Assembly: GCA_025936205.1 (NCBI GenBank) | Contig: JAICTU010000089.1 | Coordinates: forward strand, 1 to 22,940 | DNA: 22,940 nt | Direction of reading: 5' to 3' | Source of the DNA: Polyangiaceae bacterium | GTDB lineage: Bacteria; Myxococcota; Polyangia; Polyangiales; Polyangiaceae | In this document: positions 1-7,110 of the stretch, one piece after another | Layout: every line of letters begins with the position of its first letter | Position numbering within the stretch: the first letter of the stretch is position 1 | Translations under genes and position numbers: made by a program | The notes under the pieces: generated by a model | The model's database searches: none | What the model saw: the letters and a program-made list of their open reading frames with translations, nothing else | What the model was told of the DNA's origin: nothing

Positions 1-837
1 CTGGAGAGCCAGATCTCGGCCATCTCGCGCAAGCTCGCCCGCGCCTACGCGAGCGAGCAGCAGCCGAACCCGGTGATCACGCCGGATCGGGTGCGCGAGC
101 TGCTCGGACGGCCGCGCGTGCATCCCGAGCAGATCGCCGCTCAGGACCAGGTCGGTGTCGTGACGGGCATGTATTACACGCCGATGGGCGGCGACATCAT
201 GTTCGTCGAGGCCGCCCTGCGCCACGTCGGCTCAGCTCCTCGCCCCAAAGACGGGGAATCCGACGCCGAAGCGCAGAACATGGGCAACATCGCCTTGATC
301 CTGACGGGTCAGCTCGGTGACGTGATGCGCGAGAGCGCGCGGGCGGCTCTCACCTACGCCACGACCCACGCGGCGCAGCTCGGCATCCCGCGCTCGCGCG
401 CCAACGCCAGCGAGGTCCACGTTCACGTGCCGGCGGGCGCCATTCCCAAGGACGGGCCGAGCGCGGGTGTGACCATCGCCACGGCCCTGGTCTCCGCGAT
501 GTCGGGTCGCCCCGTGCGGCGCGACGTGTCGATGACCGGCGAGATCACGCTGACCGGTCGCGTGCTGCCCATCGGCGGCGTGAAGGAGAAGGTGCTCGGT
601 GCTCACCGGGCGGGCGTGCGCGACGTGATCCTGCCCGAGCGCAACGCGGCCGATCTGGTCGACGTGCCCGAGGAAGTGTTGAAGGACCTCCAGGTGCATT
701 TCGCCCGGACGCTGGACGACGTGCTGCAGGTGGCGCTGCTCCCCGCGGCGGCGTTGCGGGACTGGGACGCGGCTCGGCCTGCAACCAAGCCGGACCGGTC
801 GGGCACGAGCCTGGGCGTGATCGAAGGTTACGCCTGA
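1..837 (+). CDS. lon: Lon protease, C-terminal part (5' end outside window)
   Basis: The frame is open from base 1, so the gene starts before the window; only about 278 residues are visible. They cover the end of the AAA+ module and the complete Lon serine-protease domain. The catalytic serine lies in PKDGPSAG (Ser codon 460-462) and the catalytic lysine in IGGVKEK (Lys codon 583-585), the Ser-Lys dyad of family S16. The LTGQLGDVM and [16 protein letters not shown] blocks are also present. Lon is an ATP-dependent cytoplasmic protease degrading misfolded and regulatory proteins. Between the [12 protein letters not shown] strand and LTGQLGDVM there are about 20 extra residues (roughly codons 217-288) compared with a usual Lon. 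The tail after the protease domain is short. It is clearly a different gene from the complete lon at 19228-21756. A second lon is known in myxobacteria (lonD of Myxococcus), but orthology to lonD is not established here. Confidence 0.95.
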   Translation: MESQISAISRKLARAYASEQQPNPVITPDRVRELLGRPRVHPEQIAAQDQVGVVTGMYYTPMGGDIMFVEAALRHVGSAPRPKDGESDAEAQNMGNIALILTGQLGDVMRESARAALTYATTHAAQLGIPRSRANASEVHVHVPAGAIPKDGPSAGVTIATALVSAMSGRPVRRDVSMTGEITLTGRVLPIGGVKEKVLGAHRAGVRDVILPERNAADLVDVPEEVLKDLQVHFARTLDDVLQVALLPAAALRDWDAARPATKPDRSGTSLGVIEGYA

Positions 838-871
838 GTCAGCAGTTCTGAACGTGGAGTGAGAGAGAGCG

Positions 872-905
872 GCGGGGCAGCCCTGAGTGGCTGCCCCGCT
901 TTTTT
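872..905 (+). terminator. Rho-independent terminator of the first lon gene
   Basis: An 11-bp perfect GC-rich stem (872-882 with 889-899, GCGGGGCAGCC) encloses a 6-nt loop and is followed by six T residues (900-905). It lies 35 nt after the lon stop codon and is the only textbook intrinsic terminator I see in the window. Read on the other strand it lies just beyond the stop of the convergent lipoprotein gene, but the T-tract fits only plus-strand transcription. Confidence 0.9.
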
Positions 906-921
906 CATGGCTCTCGGGCGC

Positions 922-3186
922 TCAGTGACCGTGCTCCGTGACGGCCTGCCCACCGATCGTGAGCCGCATGCCCGATCCGAGCGCCGGCGACGCCTTCAGC
1001 GCGCCGAGCTCGCTGGAGATGGGCCGGTCCGGAAGAGGAAGCGGGATGGGCCCCGCGCCGCCCGTGCTGCCTCCGCCCACGCCGGTGCTGCCTCCGCCCA
1101 CGCCGGTGCTGCCGCCACCCGCGCTGCCGCCACCCGTGCCCGTGGCGCCACCGGTGCCTCCCCCGCTGTCGCAGCTCGAGGGTGTGGCGAGCAAGCGGGC
1201 CTGGACCTCCAGACGGTGCGGGATGAACTCGTCGCGCAACGCCGTCGACAGGGCGCGGCAGGCCGTGCCGTCCCCGCAGTTCTCGATCGACAGCTCGCTC
1301 ACGTGCACGAAGTCACCCTGGAACGGCGCCGACAGTCCTCCGCCCAGCGACGAGCCGCTCGCCTCCTGATGACAACCCATGCAGGAACCAGCGAAGCGCG
1401 CACGGTTGGCGATATCGAACGCGCTCAGCCCCGTCCCTGCGACGGCCTGCTGGAGCTGATCGATGAAGGCTCCCGAACCACTGGCGAGATGCGTCTGGTA
1501 GTCCTGGCGAAAGAAGTCGTTCGGGCTCTCGGCGTCCTTGCACTGCTCTGCCACCGGGAAGCTCAGCGCCGAGAGGTTGTCGCCGAGCAAACCGGGCAGC
1601 GCGTTCAGGAAGCTCTCGCGGCACGCATCCCCCTGCGGCAGCGGGGACAGATCGTTCCACAGCTCGCCGTTGGGCGCGTCCGCCACCGGGGCGGGCAGCG
1701 GCACGACGTCCGGCGCCGACTGAAAGTGGAACTCGCGCAGCGTCCAGACGAAGTCGTTGAAGTTGTTGCTGCGGACCTGGCCGCCATCCGGACCCAGGTG
1801 ATTGGAGTTCATGAACGCTGGGAAGGGGCCCACGCCGCTGCGCAGGAACGCGTCCTGCAGCATCTGACCGCGCAGCGCCGGATCGTCCACGTTGGTCAGC
1901 GCGGACCAGAACTCGGCGATCGGCCGGCACGCATCCACTCCGCATCCGGGATTCGGATTGGGCAGTTGCGCTTCCATGATGATGAACATGCGGCTGTTGC
2001 CGTTGGGCGTGTTGTTCGCGAAGATCATGCGCTGCTGGCCGCAGTTCGCGCCGTCCGCCGGCGCCAGATCGAGCCGGTTGACGAAGGCCAGCGGGAACCA
2101 GTTGTCCAGGTTGTCGAACTGCGCGCTTTCGAGCCGCGGACACATCAGCGGAAAACCGTTCAAGCTCGCCACGCCGTTCGTGGTCTGGTCGTCGCAGTGC
2201 GCGCCCGCCGGGTCACGGCCCGTGGCCGCGCTGGAGTAGCTGTCGATGATGGCATGGTACGCGTCGGTCGCCGTGACACCGCTGGCGTTCGCGCCGGAGT
2301 TCTGCAGCGCGGCGTCCAATGTCCCGCGCAAGGACACGCCGCTCAGCGCGTCCAGATTGGTCTCGATCACGCCGCGCCGCGCGTTCGCTCCAGCGCTCTC
2401 CTTCTCTTCGACCTCGATCTGCACGATCAGGCGCCCCTGCCCGAACTCCACGACCTCACCATTGGTCTGGAAGCGATAGCTGACGAAGGTCTGCTCGTTG
2501 GCGTTGATCGAGAAGTTCTGGAAGCTCGAGCCCTTCAGGGTCGCGTTCACGCGCTCGGTCTTGCCGTCCACCACCTTCTCCAGGAACCAGCCGTCAAACA
2601 GGCTGATCTGGTAGGCGCCGGTCGGGATGGTCGCCTCCAGCGTGCTGGAGAGCGGATCGTTCTCGCTCGACAGCGTGGTCTCGAAGAAGTCGTCCGGGAA
2701 CGAGGGCGGGATGGATGGCGGGAAGGAGGTGCTGCCCCCCGCGCCGCCGGCCGCCACGCTGCCGGCGAATCCGCCGAAGCTACCGGAGCCAGCACCACCG
2801 CCGGTGGTGGCGGAGCCGCCTGCCCCGAAAATGGGCCCGGGACTGGGGGGAAGCTCATCCTCGACCAGTACCGGACGCCCCGCGTCGGCCTCGAAGGGCG
2901 GCGGCACGTCGATCGGCGGGCGCGGAAGGATGGGCGGCCCCGCTACGTCTCCCAGCCGGAAAACATCGAAGGTGGCCTGCCGCAGGCGATAGAGCGTTCC
3001 CGTCGAGCTGCGCGCCGTCAGCGCCAAGCCCAGACTGCCCGTCTCACCGATGGATTCACCCGGCTCTTGCTCCCCGGGCCCCGACCTTCCGTGCTTGGAG
3101 CTGGAGCAAGCGCTCGACGCAGCCGCAATCGCAGCCAGCCCGAGAGCGAAAAAAAGATGGACGGACGATACTCGCAATGATCGCAT
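922..3186 (-). CDS. Large lipoprotein with one c-type haem motif (unknown function)
   Basis: This 754-residue protein starts with an export signal (positively charged N-terminus, hydrophobic LFFALGLAAIAAASSA) and a Cys at residue 27. That suggests lipidation, although the lipobox (SSAC) is not canonical. The ATG at 3186 is preceded by AAGGGA at good spacing. A Pro/Gly/Ser-rich linker spans roughly residues 85-165. The middle carries conserved-looking blocks (VNRLDLAP, SRMFIIMEAQLPNP, PIAEFWSALT). A single CMGCH haem-binding motif sits at residues 602-606. The C-terminal part has a Gly/Ser/Thr repeat linker (GGGSTGV units). I recall similar large lipoproteins in myxobacteria but no defined function. 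With one CxxCH it may be a mono-haem electron-transfer protein on the periplasmic side or cell surface; this is inference. The strong sigma/terminator context on the left and the gene-free region on the right suggest a single-gene transcript. Confidence 0.85.
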   Translation of the reverse strand: MRSLRVSSVHLFFALGLAAIAAASSACSSSKHGRSGPGEQEPGESIGETGSLGLALTARSSTGTLYRLRQATFDVFRLGDVAGPPILPRPPIDVPPPFEADAGRPVLVEDELPPSPGPIFGAGGSATTGGGAGSGSFGGFAGSVAAGGAGGSTSFPPSIPPSFPDDFFETTLSSENDPLSSTLEATIPTGAYQISLFDGWFLEKVVDGKTERVNATLKGSSFQNFSINANEQTFVSYRFQTNGEVVEFGQGRLIVQIEVEEKESAGANARRGVIETNLDALSGVSLRGTLDAALQNSGANASGVTATDAYHAIIDSYSSAATGRDPAGAHCDDQTTNGVASLNGFPLMCPRLESAQFDNLDNWFPLAFVNRLDLAPADGANCGQQRMIFANNTPNGNSRMFIIMEAQLPNPNPGCGVDACRPIAEFWSALTNVDDPALRGQMLQDAFLRSGVGPFPAFMNSNHLGPDGGQVRSNNFNDFVWTLREFHFQSAPDVVPLPAPVADAPNGELWNDLSPLPQGDACRESFLNALPGLLGDNLSALSFPVAEQCKDAESPNDFFRQDYQTHLASGSGAFIDQLQQAVAGTGLSAFDIANRARFAGSCMGCHQEASGSSLGGGLSAPFQGDFVHVSELSIENCGDGTACRALSTALRDEFIPHRLEVQARLLATPSSCDSGGGTGGATGTGGGSAGGGSTGVGGGSTGVGGGSTGGAGPIPLPLPDRPISSELGALKASPALGSGMRLTIGGQAVTEHGH
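1061..1140 (-). repeat. Short tandem repeat inside lipoprotein gene
   Basis: A 21-nt unit is repeated about twice with near-identity, followed by degenerate copies. It encodes GGGSTGV/GGGSTGG linkers near the C-terminus of the lipoprotein. Such in-frame units can change in number by slippage without breaking the gene. Confidence 0.8.
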
Positions 3187-3308
3187 GCTGGTCCCTTCTC
3201 GGCGGCGAAGCCGCGCGGATCTCGGAAACGAAGGGAAGCCTTAGCAAGCTGCGCGCCACGCCCGTGTGTTGCATGAGAAGCGCATTTGTTCGCTGTTTAT
3301 CGCTGCCA

Positions 3309-3402
3309 GTGTTTCACCAACAGCGAGCCCGCACTGACGCTGGCACAGTGTGGCACAAGAACAACGCGCACACTTTCCCAACGCGATGCATCAGTGAAAC
3401 AC
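3309..3402. repeat. Inverted repeat pair GTGTTTCAC ... GTGAAACAC
   Basis: GTGTTTCAC at 3309-3317 is the exact reverse complement of GTGAAACAC at 3394-3402. Both arms are flanked by CAGTG/CACTG words (CCAGTG before the first arm, ACACTGG after the second). The 76-nt spacing suits two half-sites of a regulator better than a hairpin. Function unknown. Confidence 0.45.
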
Positions 3403-3485
3403 CTGACACTGGGACGGCGCGCCGCGCGGAAGGCGAGCTCATTCCAGCGCCGACGCCGTCGGCCGTAGTTCACCCCGGGCTCCCT

Positions 3486-3524
3486 GCAAGCTCCGGAGAG
3501 AGGCTTCCGCTTTCCGGAGCTTGC
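3486..3524 (+). repeat. 12-bp perfect inverted repeat just upstream of the flavoprotein gene
   Basis: GCAAGCTCCGGA (3486-3497) and TCCGGAGCTTGC (3513-3524) are perfectly complementary, with a 15-nt loop. The right arm ends 14 nt before the GTG start at 3539, where a ribosome-binding site would lie. It could be an operator or a 5'-leader hairpin that affects translation. There is no T-tract behind it, so a simple intrinsic terminator is unlikely. Confidence 0.6.
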
Positions 3525-3538
3525 GCTAGATCCGGCGT

Positions 3539-4108
3539 GTGTCTGACAACACGAGCTTAACGCTACATTTCCTGGCGCTTTGCGGGAGTCTGCGCCGCGT
3601 CTCTTCCAACCTGTCTCTGCTGCGGGCCGCGTTGCTCGTCGCGCCTCCGGGGGTAGACTTGCGCATCGCGGAGCCGCTGGATCGGCTGCCGCACTTCAAC
3701 CCTGACCTGGACGACCCTCCACCCGAGGCGGTCGCACGCTGGCGCGAGGAGATCGCGGCCGCCAACGCGGTGATCGTGTGCAGCCCCGAGTACGCCTTCA
3801 GCCTGCCCGGCGTGCTCAAGAACGCCCTCGACTGGCTGGTCCCGAGCGGGGAACTCTACGAAAAGCCCCTGGCCGTGATCACGGCAGCGCCCAACCAGCG
3901 CACGCCCGCCAAAGCGCAGCGCCACCTGCTGGAGACGCTCTCGGCGCAACAGGTCCGGCTCGTGGAGGAAGCGAGCGTCACCGTGGTCTTCCCGCGCGAC
4001 GGGTTCGACGCCCGCGGTGCGCTCACGGCCCCGGAAGCCGCCGCTCGCTTGCGCGCCGCCCTCGAGGCGCTGGCCAGCGCCGTCCGTTCCGGGCCTAGAG
4101 AACCTTGA
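3539..4108 (+). CDS. NADPH-dependent FMN reductase family flavoprotein
   Basis: This 189-residue protein has the flavodoxin-like fold of the NAD(P)H:FMN reductase family. The phosphate-binding loop is GSLRRVSSN (residues 16-24), and the signature PEYAFSLPGVLKNALDWL spans residues 83-100. Length is normal for the family. Such enzymes reduce FMN, quinones or azo compounds with NAD(P)H in the cytoplasm; the true substrate cannot be read from sequence. The start is a GTG at 3539, with no strong Shine-Dalgarno before it and a 12-bp inverted repeat where one would be expected. The 3' end overlaps the convergent acetyltransferase gene by 14 nt, so the two transcripts are complementary at their ends. 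Confidence 0.88.
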   Translation: MSDNTSLTLHFLALCGSLRRVSSNLSLLRAALLVAPPGVDLRIAEPLDRLPHFNPDLDDPPPEAVARWREEIAAANAVIVCSPEYAFSLPGVLKNALDWLVPSGELYEKPLAVITAAPNQRTPAKAQRHLLETLSAQQVRLVEEASVTVVFPRDGFDARGALTAPEAAARLRAALEALASAVRSGPREP

Positions 4109-4613
4109 CCAGCACCAGCGCCGGGTTCTCCGGGCCCCACAAGCGATCGCTCTCGAAGAGCGCTGTGAACCCCCGCGCGAGATAAAACGCGCGCGTGCTC
4201 GCGAACGCCGGATCGGGAGAGCTCGGGCCCGTGGTCTTCACCTGCAGAAAGCGCGCGCCACAGCGCCGCGCCCAGCGCTCCGCGACCTCGAGCAGCAGAC
4301 TCCCCACCCCTCGCCGCTGCGCCTCGCGCGCCACGGCCAGCAAGTGCACCTCGAACGCCGACGGCTGCGGCGCCGTCACGCTCACGCAGCCGAGCGCAAG
4401 GCTAGAGCCGCCGCCCGGCACGGTCGCTACCCAGCTGGGAACGCGGCCCAGGTCTGCCGCGTAGCCCTCGACCGCGGAGGGGGCGAACCACTCGGGTAAC
4501 CCTGCCAGCAACTGCCGGCAGGGCTCCTGCCAGTGCGGCTTGAACGGCGTCAGCGCCGGCTGCTCAGCGCTCTGTTCCGCAGACTGTTCCGCAGACTGCT
4601 CCACAGACACCAT
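4095..4613 (-). CDS. GNAT-family N-acetyltransferase
   Basis: This is a 172-residue protein of the GNAT fold. The acetyl-CoA pyrophosphate-binding motif A is visible as VHLLAVAREAQRRGVGSLLL, with the Q/RxxGxG core QRRGVG at residues 99-104. Motif B follows around AFYLARGFTALFESDRLW, with the typical FY..GF. The acceptor substrate is unknown. Residues 5-20 are four copies of a four-residue unit (EQSA, EQSA, EQSA, EQPA), encoded by a 12-nt tandem repeat; this tail is probably disordered and could vary between strains. The gene ends inside the convergent flavoprotein gene. The downstream edge of the next block, tRNA-Asp, lies about 100 nt upstream on the same strand. Confidence 0.85.
   Translation of the reverse strand: MVSVEQSAEQSAEQSAEQPALTPFKPHWQEPCRQLLAGLPEWFAPSAVEGYAADLGRVPSWVATVPGGGSSLALGCVSVTAPQPSAFEVHLLAVAREAQRRGVGSLLLEVAERWARRCGARFLQVKTTGPSSPDPAFASTRAFYLARGFTALFESDRLWGPENPALVLVKVL
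4559..4606 (-). repeat. 12-nt tandem repeat, about four copies
   Basis: Units at 4571-4582, 4583-4594 and 4595-4606 (consensus ACTGTTCCGCAG), plus a diverged fourth at 4559-4570, encode the EQSA repeats at the N-terminus of the acetyltransferase. Confidence 0.8.
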
Positions 4614-4714
4614 GATGAGGTTGTGGAAGCTCCCCGAGGCGGCGCCACCCGGCGTTTGCCGCGTCAGCGCCCAGTCTCTCGGGGGGGTTCTTCGCTTTCT
4701 GTTATTGATTCGAG

Positions 4715-4788
<74 letters not shown>

Positions 4789-4895
4789 TCGGTGCGGAGA
4801 GGCGTTTAGCACAGGCCTCTGCGCAGACTCAAAAGGAAAAGTGACGAGACGATGCCAACTTGCATCGATCGACCCGGCGCCGCGACCGGGCCCCC

Positions 4896-6221
4896 TCAGT
4901 TCAACTGCGAGGCGCCTCCCTGGGGGCCAATCACGCTGCTCGGTTCGCTGAACGTGCAGTAGCGGTTGCGCCCGTCGCGCTTGGCTTGCTCCAGCGCTGA
5001 TTCCGCGCGCTGCATCAGCTCTGCCGGCTTCTGCCCGTGCGTCGGGAACACCGCCCCGCCGATGCTGGCGGTCAGCACGATCTCGTGCCCCCGGCAGCGG
5101 AACGGGGTCGCGAACGAGTTCAGGACGCGCTGGGCCGGGATGTCGAGGCTGTCGCCGCTGCCGAGATCCTCCAGCACCAGCGCGAACTCGTCCTGGCGCA
5201 GCCGGAACACGGCATCGCTCTCGCGCACGCAGGCCTTCAGTCGTTCCGCCACGAGGCCGAGCAGCTCGTCCCCGGCGTCATAGCCCAGCGAGGCGTTCAC
5301 GTCGCCAAAGCGATCGACGTCCACCAGCAACACGGCCGCCTGGCGCTGAAAGCGCTTGGCGCGGGAGGTGGCCTGGCGAAAGCGATCGGAGAGCAAGTTG
5401 GGATTGGTCTGCTCGGTGCACACCGGCAGGGGCCCCTGGGGAGCGCGGCTGCGCTCGGTGGCGATGGCGACGGCGCGCAGCAACGCCGAGTTCTCGAGCC
5501 CCTCGATCGACAACCAGTCGTGCGCGCCATTGCGGATCGCGCGTACGCCGGCCCGCTCCGGGTCGCCGTTGCCCAGCACGATCAGCGGCACGCGGCCCGT
5601 ATTGCCCCCCAGGCGCCGCAGCTCGGAGCCGCTCGCCAGCGTCTCCGCGATCAGGCAGCAGGCGATGGTCGGGCGCTGGCGCAACAAGTCGGCTCCTGCC
5701 GCCACGTCGCTGGCGTAGAAGACCGTGCCGTGTCCCTGCAGGGCCTGGGCGACTCGCGCCTTGGCCGCGGGGGCCAGGCCGACCACCAGCACTTCGCGGT
5801 GCTCGGCGGACTCGGGGAGCTCGGACTCGGGCGGCAAGCTGGCGCTCGCTTTGCTGCGATACTCGCGCAGCGCCGCGCGCAGCGCCTCGGCGAGCTGGTC
5901 GCCGTTCCAGGGCTTCTGGATCACGTCGACCTTGGCGTCACCGGGTTCCCGGTACCATTCCAGCTGCTTCACGCCCGTCACCAGCAGACACACCGGATCG
6001 GGCTGCAGCTCCCGAAGCTGGTCGATCAGCATCATGCCGTCCATGCCGGGCATGCGCAGATCGGTCGCGATCACGGCATAGGGAAAGTGCGTGGCGAGCT
6101 CCCAGGCCTCGTCCCCGTCCTTCGCCAGGTCCACGATGAAGCCGCTCTGCCGCATCGCGCGGGCAAAAGCTCGGCGAGCCACCGGATCATCATCGACGAA
6201 AAGTATGCGTTCTGACGCCAT
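4896..6221 (-). CDS. Response regulator with REC, pseudo-REC and degenerate GGDEF domains
   Basis: The start at 6221 gives 441 residues and begins directly at the receiver domain (ASERILFVDDDP); the open frame extends upstream to 6611 but that part is not domain-like. REC1 covers about residues 4-120, with acidic pocket D10-D12, phospho-acceptor D54 (IATDLRMPGMDG), T82 and K103, all intact. Residues 142-260 look like a second receiver fold that lacks the acidic and acceptor residues. Residues 290-425 are a GGDEF domain with the usual DVDRFGDVNASLGYDAGDELL. Its active-site motif is RQDEF (342-346) instead of GGDEF, while the inhibitory-site motif RxxD (RESD, 333-336) is at the correct five-residue distance. 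Diguanylate cyclase activity is therefore unlikely; binding of c-di-GMP through the I-site, as in other catalytically dead GGDEF receptors, is plausible. No histidine kinase is adjacent. The gene is divergent from the ECF sigma gene. Confidence 0.87.
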   Translation of the reverse strand: MASERILFVDDDPVARRAFARAMRQSGFIVDLAKDGDEAWELATHFPYAVIATDLRMPGMDGMMLIDQLRELQPDPVCLLVTGVKQLEWYREPGDAKVDVIQKPWNGDQLAEALRAALREYRSKASASLPPESELPESAEHREVLVVGLAPAAKARVAQALQGHGTVFYASDVAAGADLLRQRPTIACCLIAETLASGSELRRLGGNTGRVPLIVLGNGDPERAGVRAIRNGAHDWLSIEGLENSALLRAVAIATERSRAPQGPLPVCTEQTNPNLLSDRFRQATSRAKRFQRQAAVLLVDVDRFGDVNASLGYDAGDELLGLVAERLKACVRESDAVFRLRQDEFALVLEDLGSGDSLDIPAQRVLNSFATPFRCRGHEIVLTASIGGAVFPTHGQKPAELMQRAESALEQAKRDGRNRYCTFSEPSSVIGPQGGASQLN

Positions 6222-6468
6222 GAGCGCTTTCTGGCCCCCGCAGGGTCTGTCGTTTCCACATCGCTGATCGGCAGGGGCTGCCCGTCCTTGAGAGGCCCCG
6301 GGGGGGCCCGCCCCCGGAATCATGGCCCCCCGGCCGGCGCTGCGCCCGCTCCCGCCGAGCGCCCTGCGTCCGAGCCGGATCCGGCGATGTTTCGCGCACT
6401 GCCTCGGTCTGAGTTTCCCGCGGCGGGACATTGTACGGTCGGGCCCCTGCGCAGAGGCGGCCGCCCCC
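6222..6468. promoter_or_regulatory. Divergent intergenic region, regulator / ECF sigma operon
   Basis: These 247 bp separate two divergent starts. The part at 6290-6345 is almost pure G/C runs (CCCCGGGGGGGCCCGCCCCCGG) and can form several hairpins. An odd palindrome TCCCGC-G-GCGGGA sits at 6416-6428, about 40 nt upstream of the chosen sigma-factor start, followed by the AT-richer ACATTGTACGG, where a promoter could lie. The frame of the sigma gene is open here but shows no domain features, so I do not call it coding. Confidence 0.4.
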
Positions 6469-7110
6469 ATGCTGCTTTCGTCCCTTTCCCTGCTGCGCTG
6501 CGCGTTGTTCCCAGACGCCGGCGAATCGAACCCCGAGCTGCCCGATGTATCGGAGCGGGTCGAGCGCATGGTGCGCCAGCACCTGGACGCGGCCTGGCGC
6601 ACGGCGCGCAATCTGGGGGTGGCGGAGCGTGACGTCGACGACGTGGTTCAAGAAGTCATGCTGGTCGTGGTGCGCCGGCTCGCAGACATCGAGGTGGAGC
6701 GGGAGCGCGCCTTCGTGCTGGGCGCCACCGCCCGCCTGGCGGCGAACTGGCGGCGAGCGCGGCGCCGGCGCCCCGTGGAGCTGACGGAATCGATCGACAA
6801 CGTCTCCGGCGTCTACGAGGTGCCGCCCGGTCGTGCCGGGTTTCGGGGACCCGAGCAGGCCCTCGAGCGCGCGGAGAAGCTCGCGCTGCTGGCCGAGGCG
6901 CTCGATCAGATGCCGCCGGCGCTGCGCGTGGCCTTCACCCTGTTCGAGCTCGAGCAACTCACGGCCCGTGAGACCGCCGAGCAGCTGGGCGTGCCGGTGT
7001 CGGCGGTGTTTTCGCGCGTGCGCCGGGCCTGGGTGATCTTTCGACGCTGCTGCGCCGACGCCGACGTCGCGCTGCCCGACCCCGAGCGGGCCGAGGAGCG
7101 CGAGCGATGA
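6469..7110 (+). CDS. ECF-type RNA polymerase sigma factor
   Basis: From the ATG at 6469 the product is 213 residues, normal for an extracytoplasmic-function sigma factor. Region 2 spans about residues 30-100, with a helix DVDDVVQEVMLVVVRRL (55-71) that corresponds to the -10 recognition and core-binding helix. A basic stretch (RRARRRRP) follows. Region 4 spans about 135-195 (LDQMPPALRVAFTLFELEQLTARETAEQLGVPVSAVFSRVRRA, given here in outline), a helix-turn-helix for -35 binding; the LxxxxxREIAxxLgxxxxTVxSRlxRA pattern of ECF factors is clear. The open frame continues upstream to 6322 but that extension looks like GC-rich leader. The stop overlaps the next gene by 4 nt (ATGA), so the two proteins are probably translationally coupled, as is usual for a sigma factor and its regulator. 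Confidence 0.85.
   Translation: MLLSSLSLLRCALFPDAGESNPELPDVSERVERMVRQHLDAAWRTARNLGVAERDVDDVVQEVMLVVVRRLADIEVERERAFVLGATARLAANWRRARRRRPVELTESIDNVSGVYEVPPGRAGFRGPEQALERAEKLALLAEALDQMPPALRVAFTLFELEQLTARETAEQLGVPVSAVFSRVRRAWVIFRRCCADADVALPDPERAEERER

Larger units (their letters stand above)
3187..3538. promoter_or_regulatory. Gene-free divergent intergenic region with inverted repeats
   Basis: About 350 bp separate the divergent lipoprotein and flavoprotein genes. I see no convincing coding frame. Part of it (about 3260-3400) is less GC-rich than its surroundings. It holds a GTGTTTCAC/GTGAAACAC inverted pair (3309-3317 and 3394-3402), several other CACTG/CAGTG words between them, and a long hairpin at 3486-3524. 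It most likely carries the promoters of both genes, but no -35/-10 pair is clear enough to annotate. Confidence 0.5.

Noticed and set aside
859..3180. Long plus-strand open frame (773 codons) opposite the mono-haem lipoprotein
   Set aside because: Arg/Ala/Val-rich composition without domains; it is the antisense shadow of a GC-rich gene that has a signal peptide, ribosome-binding site and CxxCH motif.
3341..3364. TGGCAC words as a possible sigma-54 promoter
   Set aside because: No TTGC -12 element at the required 5-nt spacing after either TGGCAC.
5037..6215. Plus-strand open frame opposite the response regulator, and similar antisense frames at 7614-9530, 11025-13096 and 14501-16081
   Set aside because: Each lies opposite a gene with clear family motifs and shows only His/Arg/Gln/Ala-rich shadow composition.
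6322..6468. Upstream extension of the ECF sigma factor (49 residues)
   Set aside because: No family similarity, lies in a G/C-run intergenic region; a start at 6469 gives the normal ECF length.
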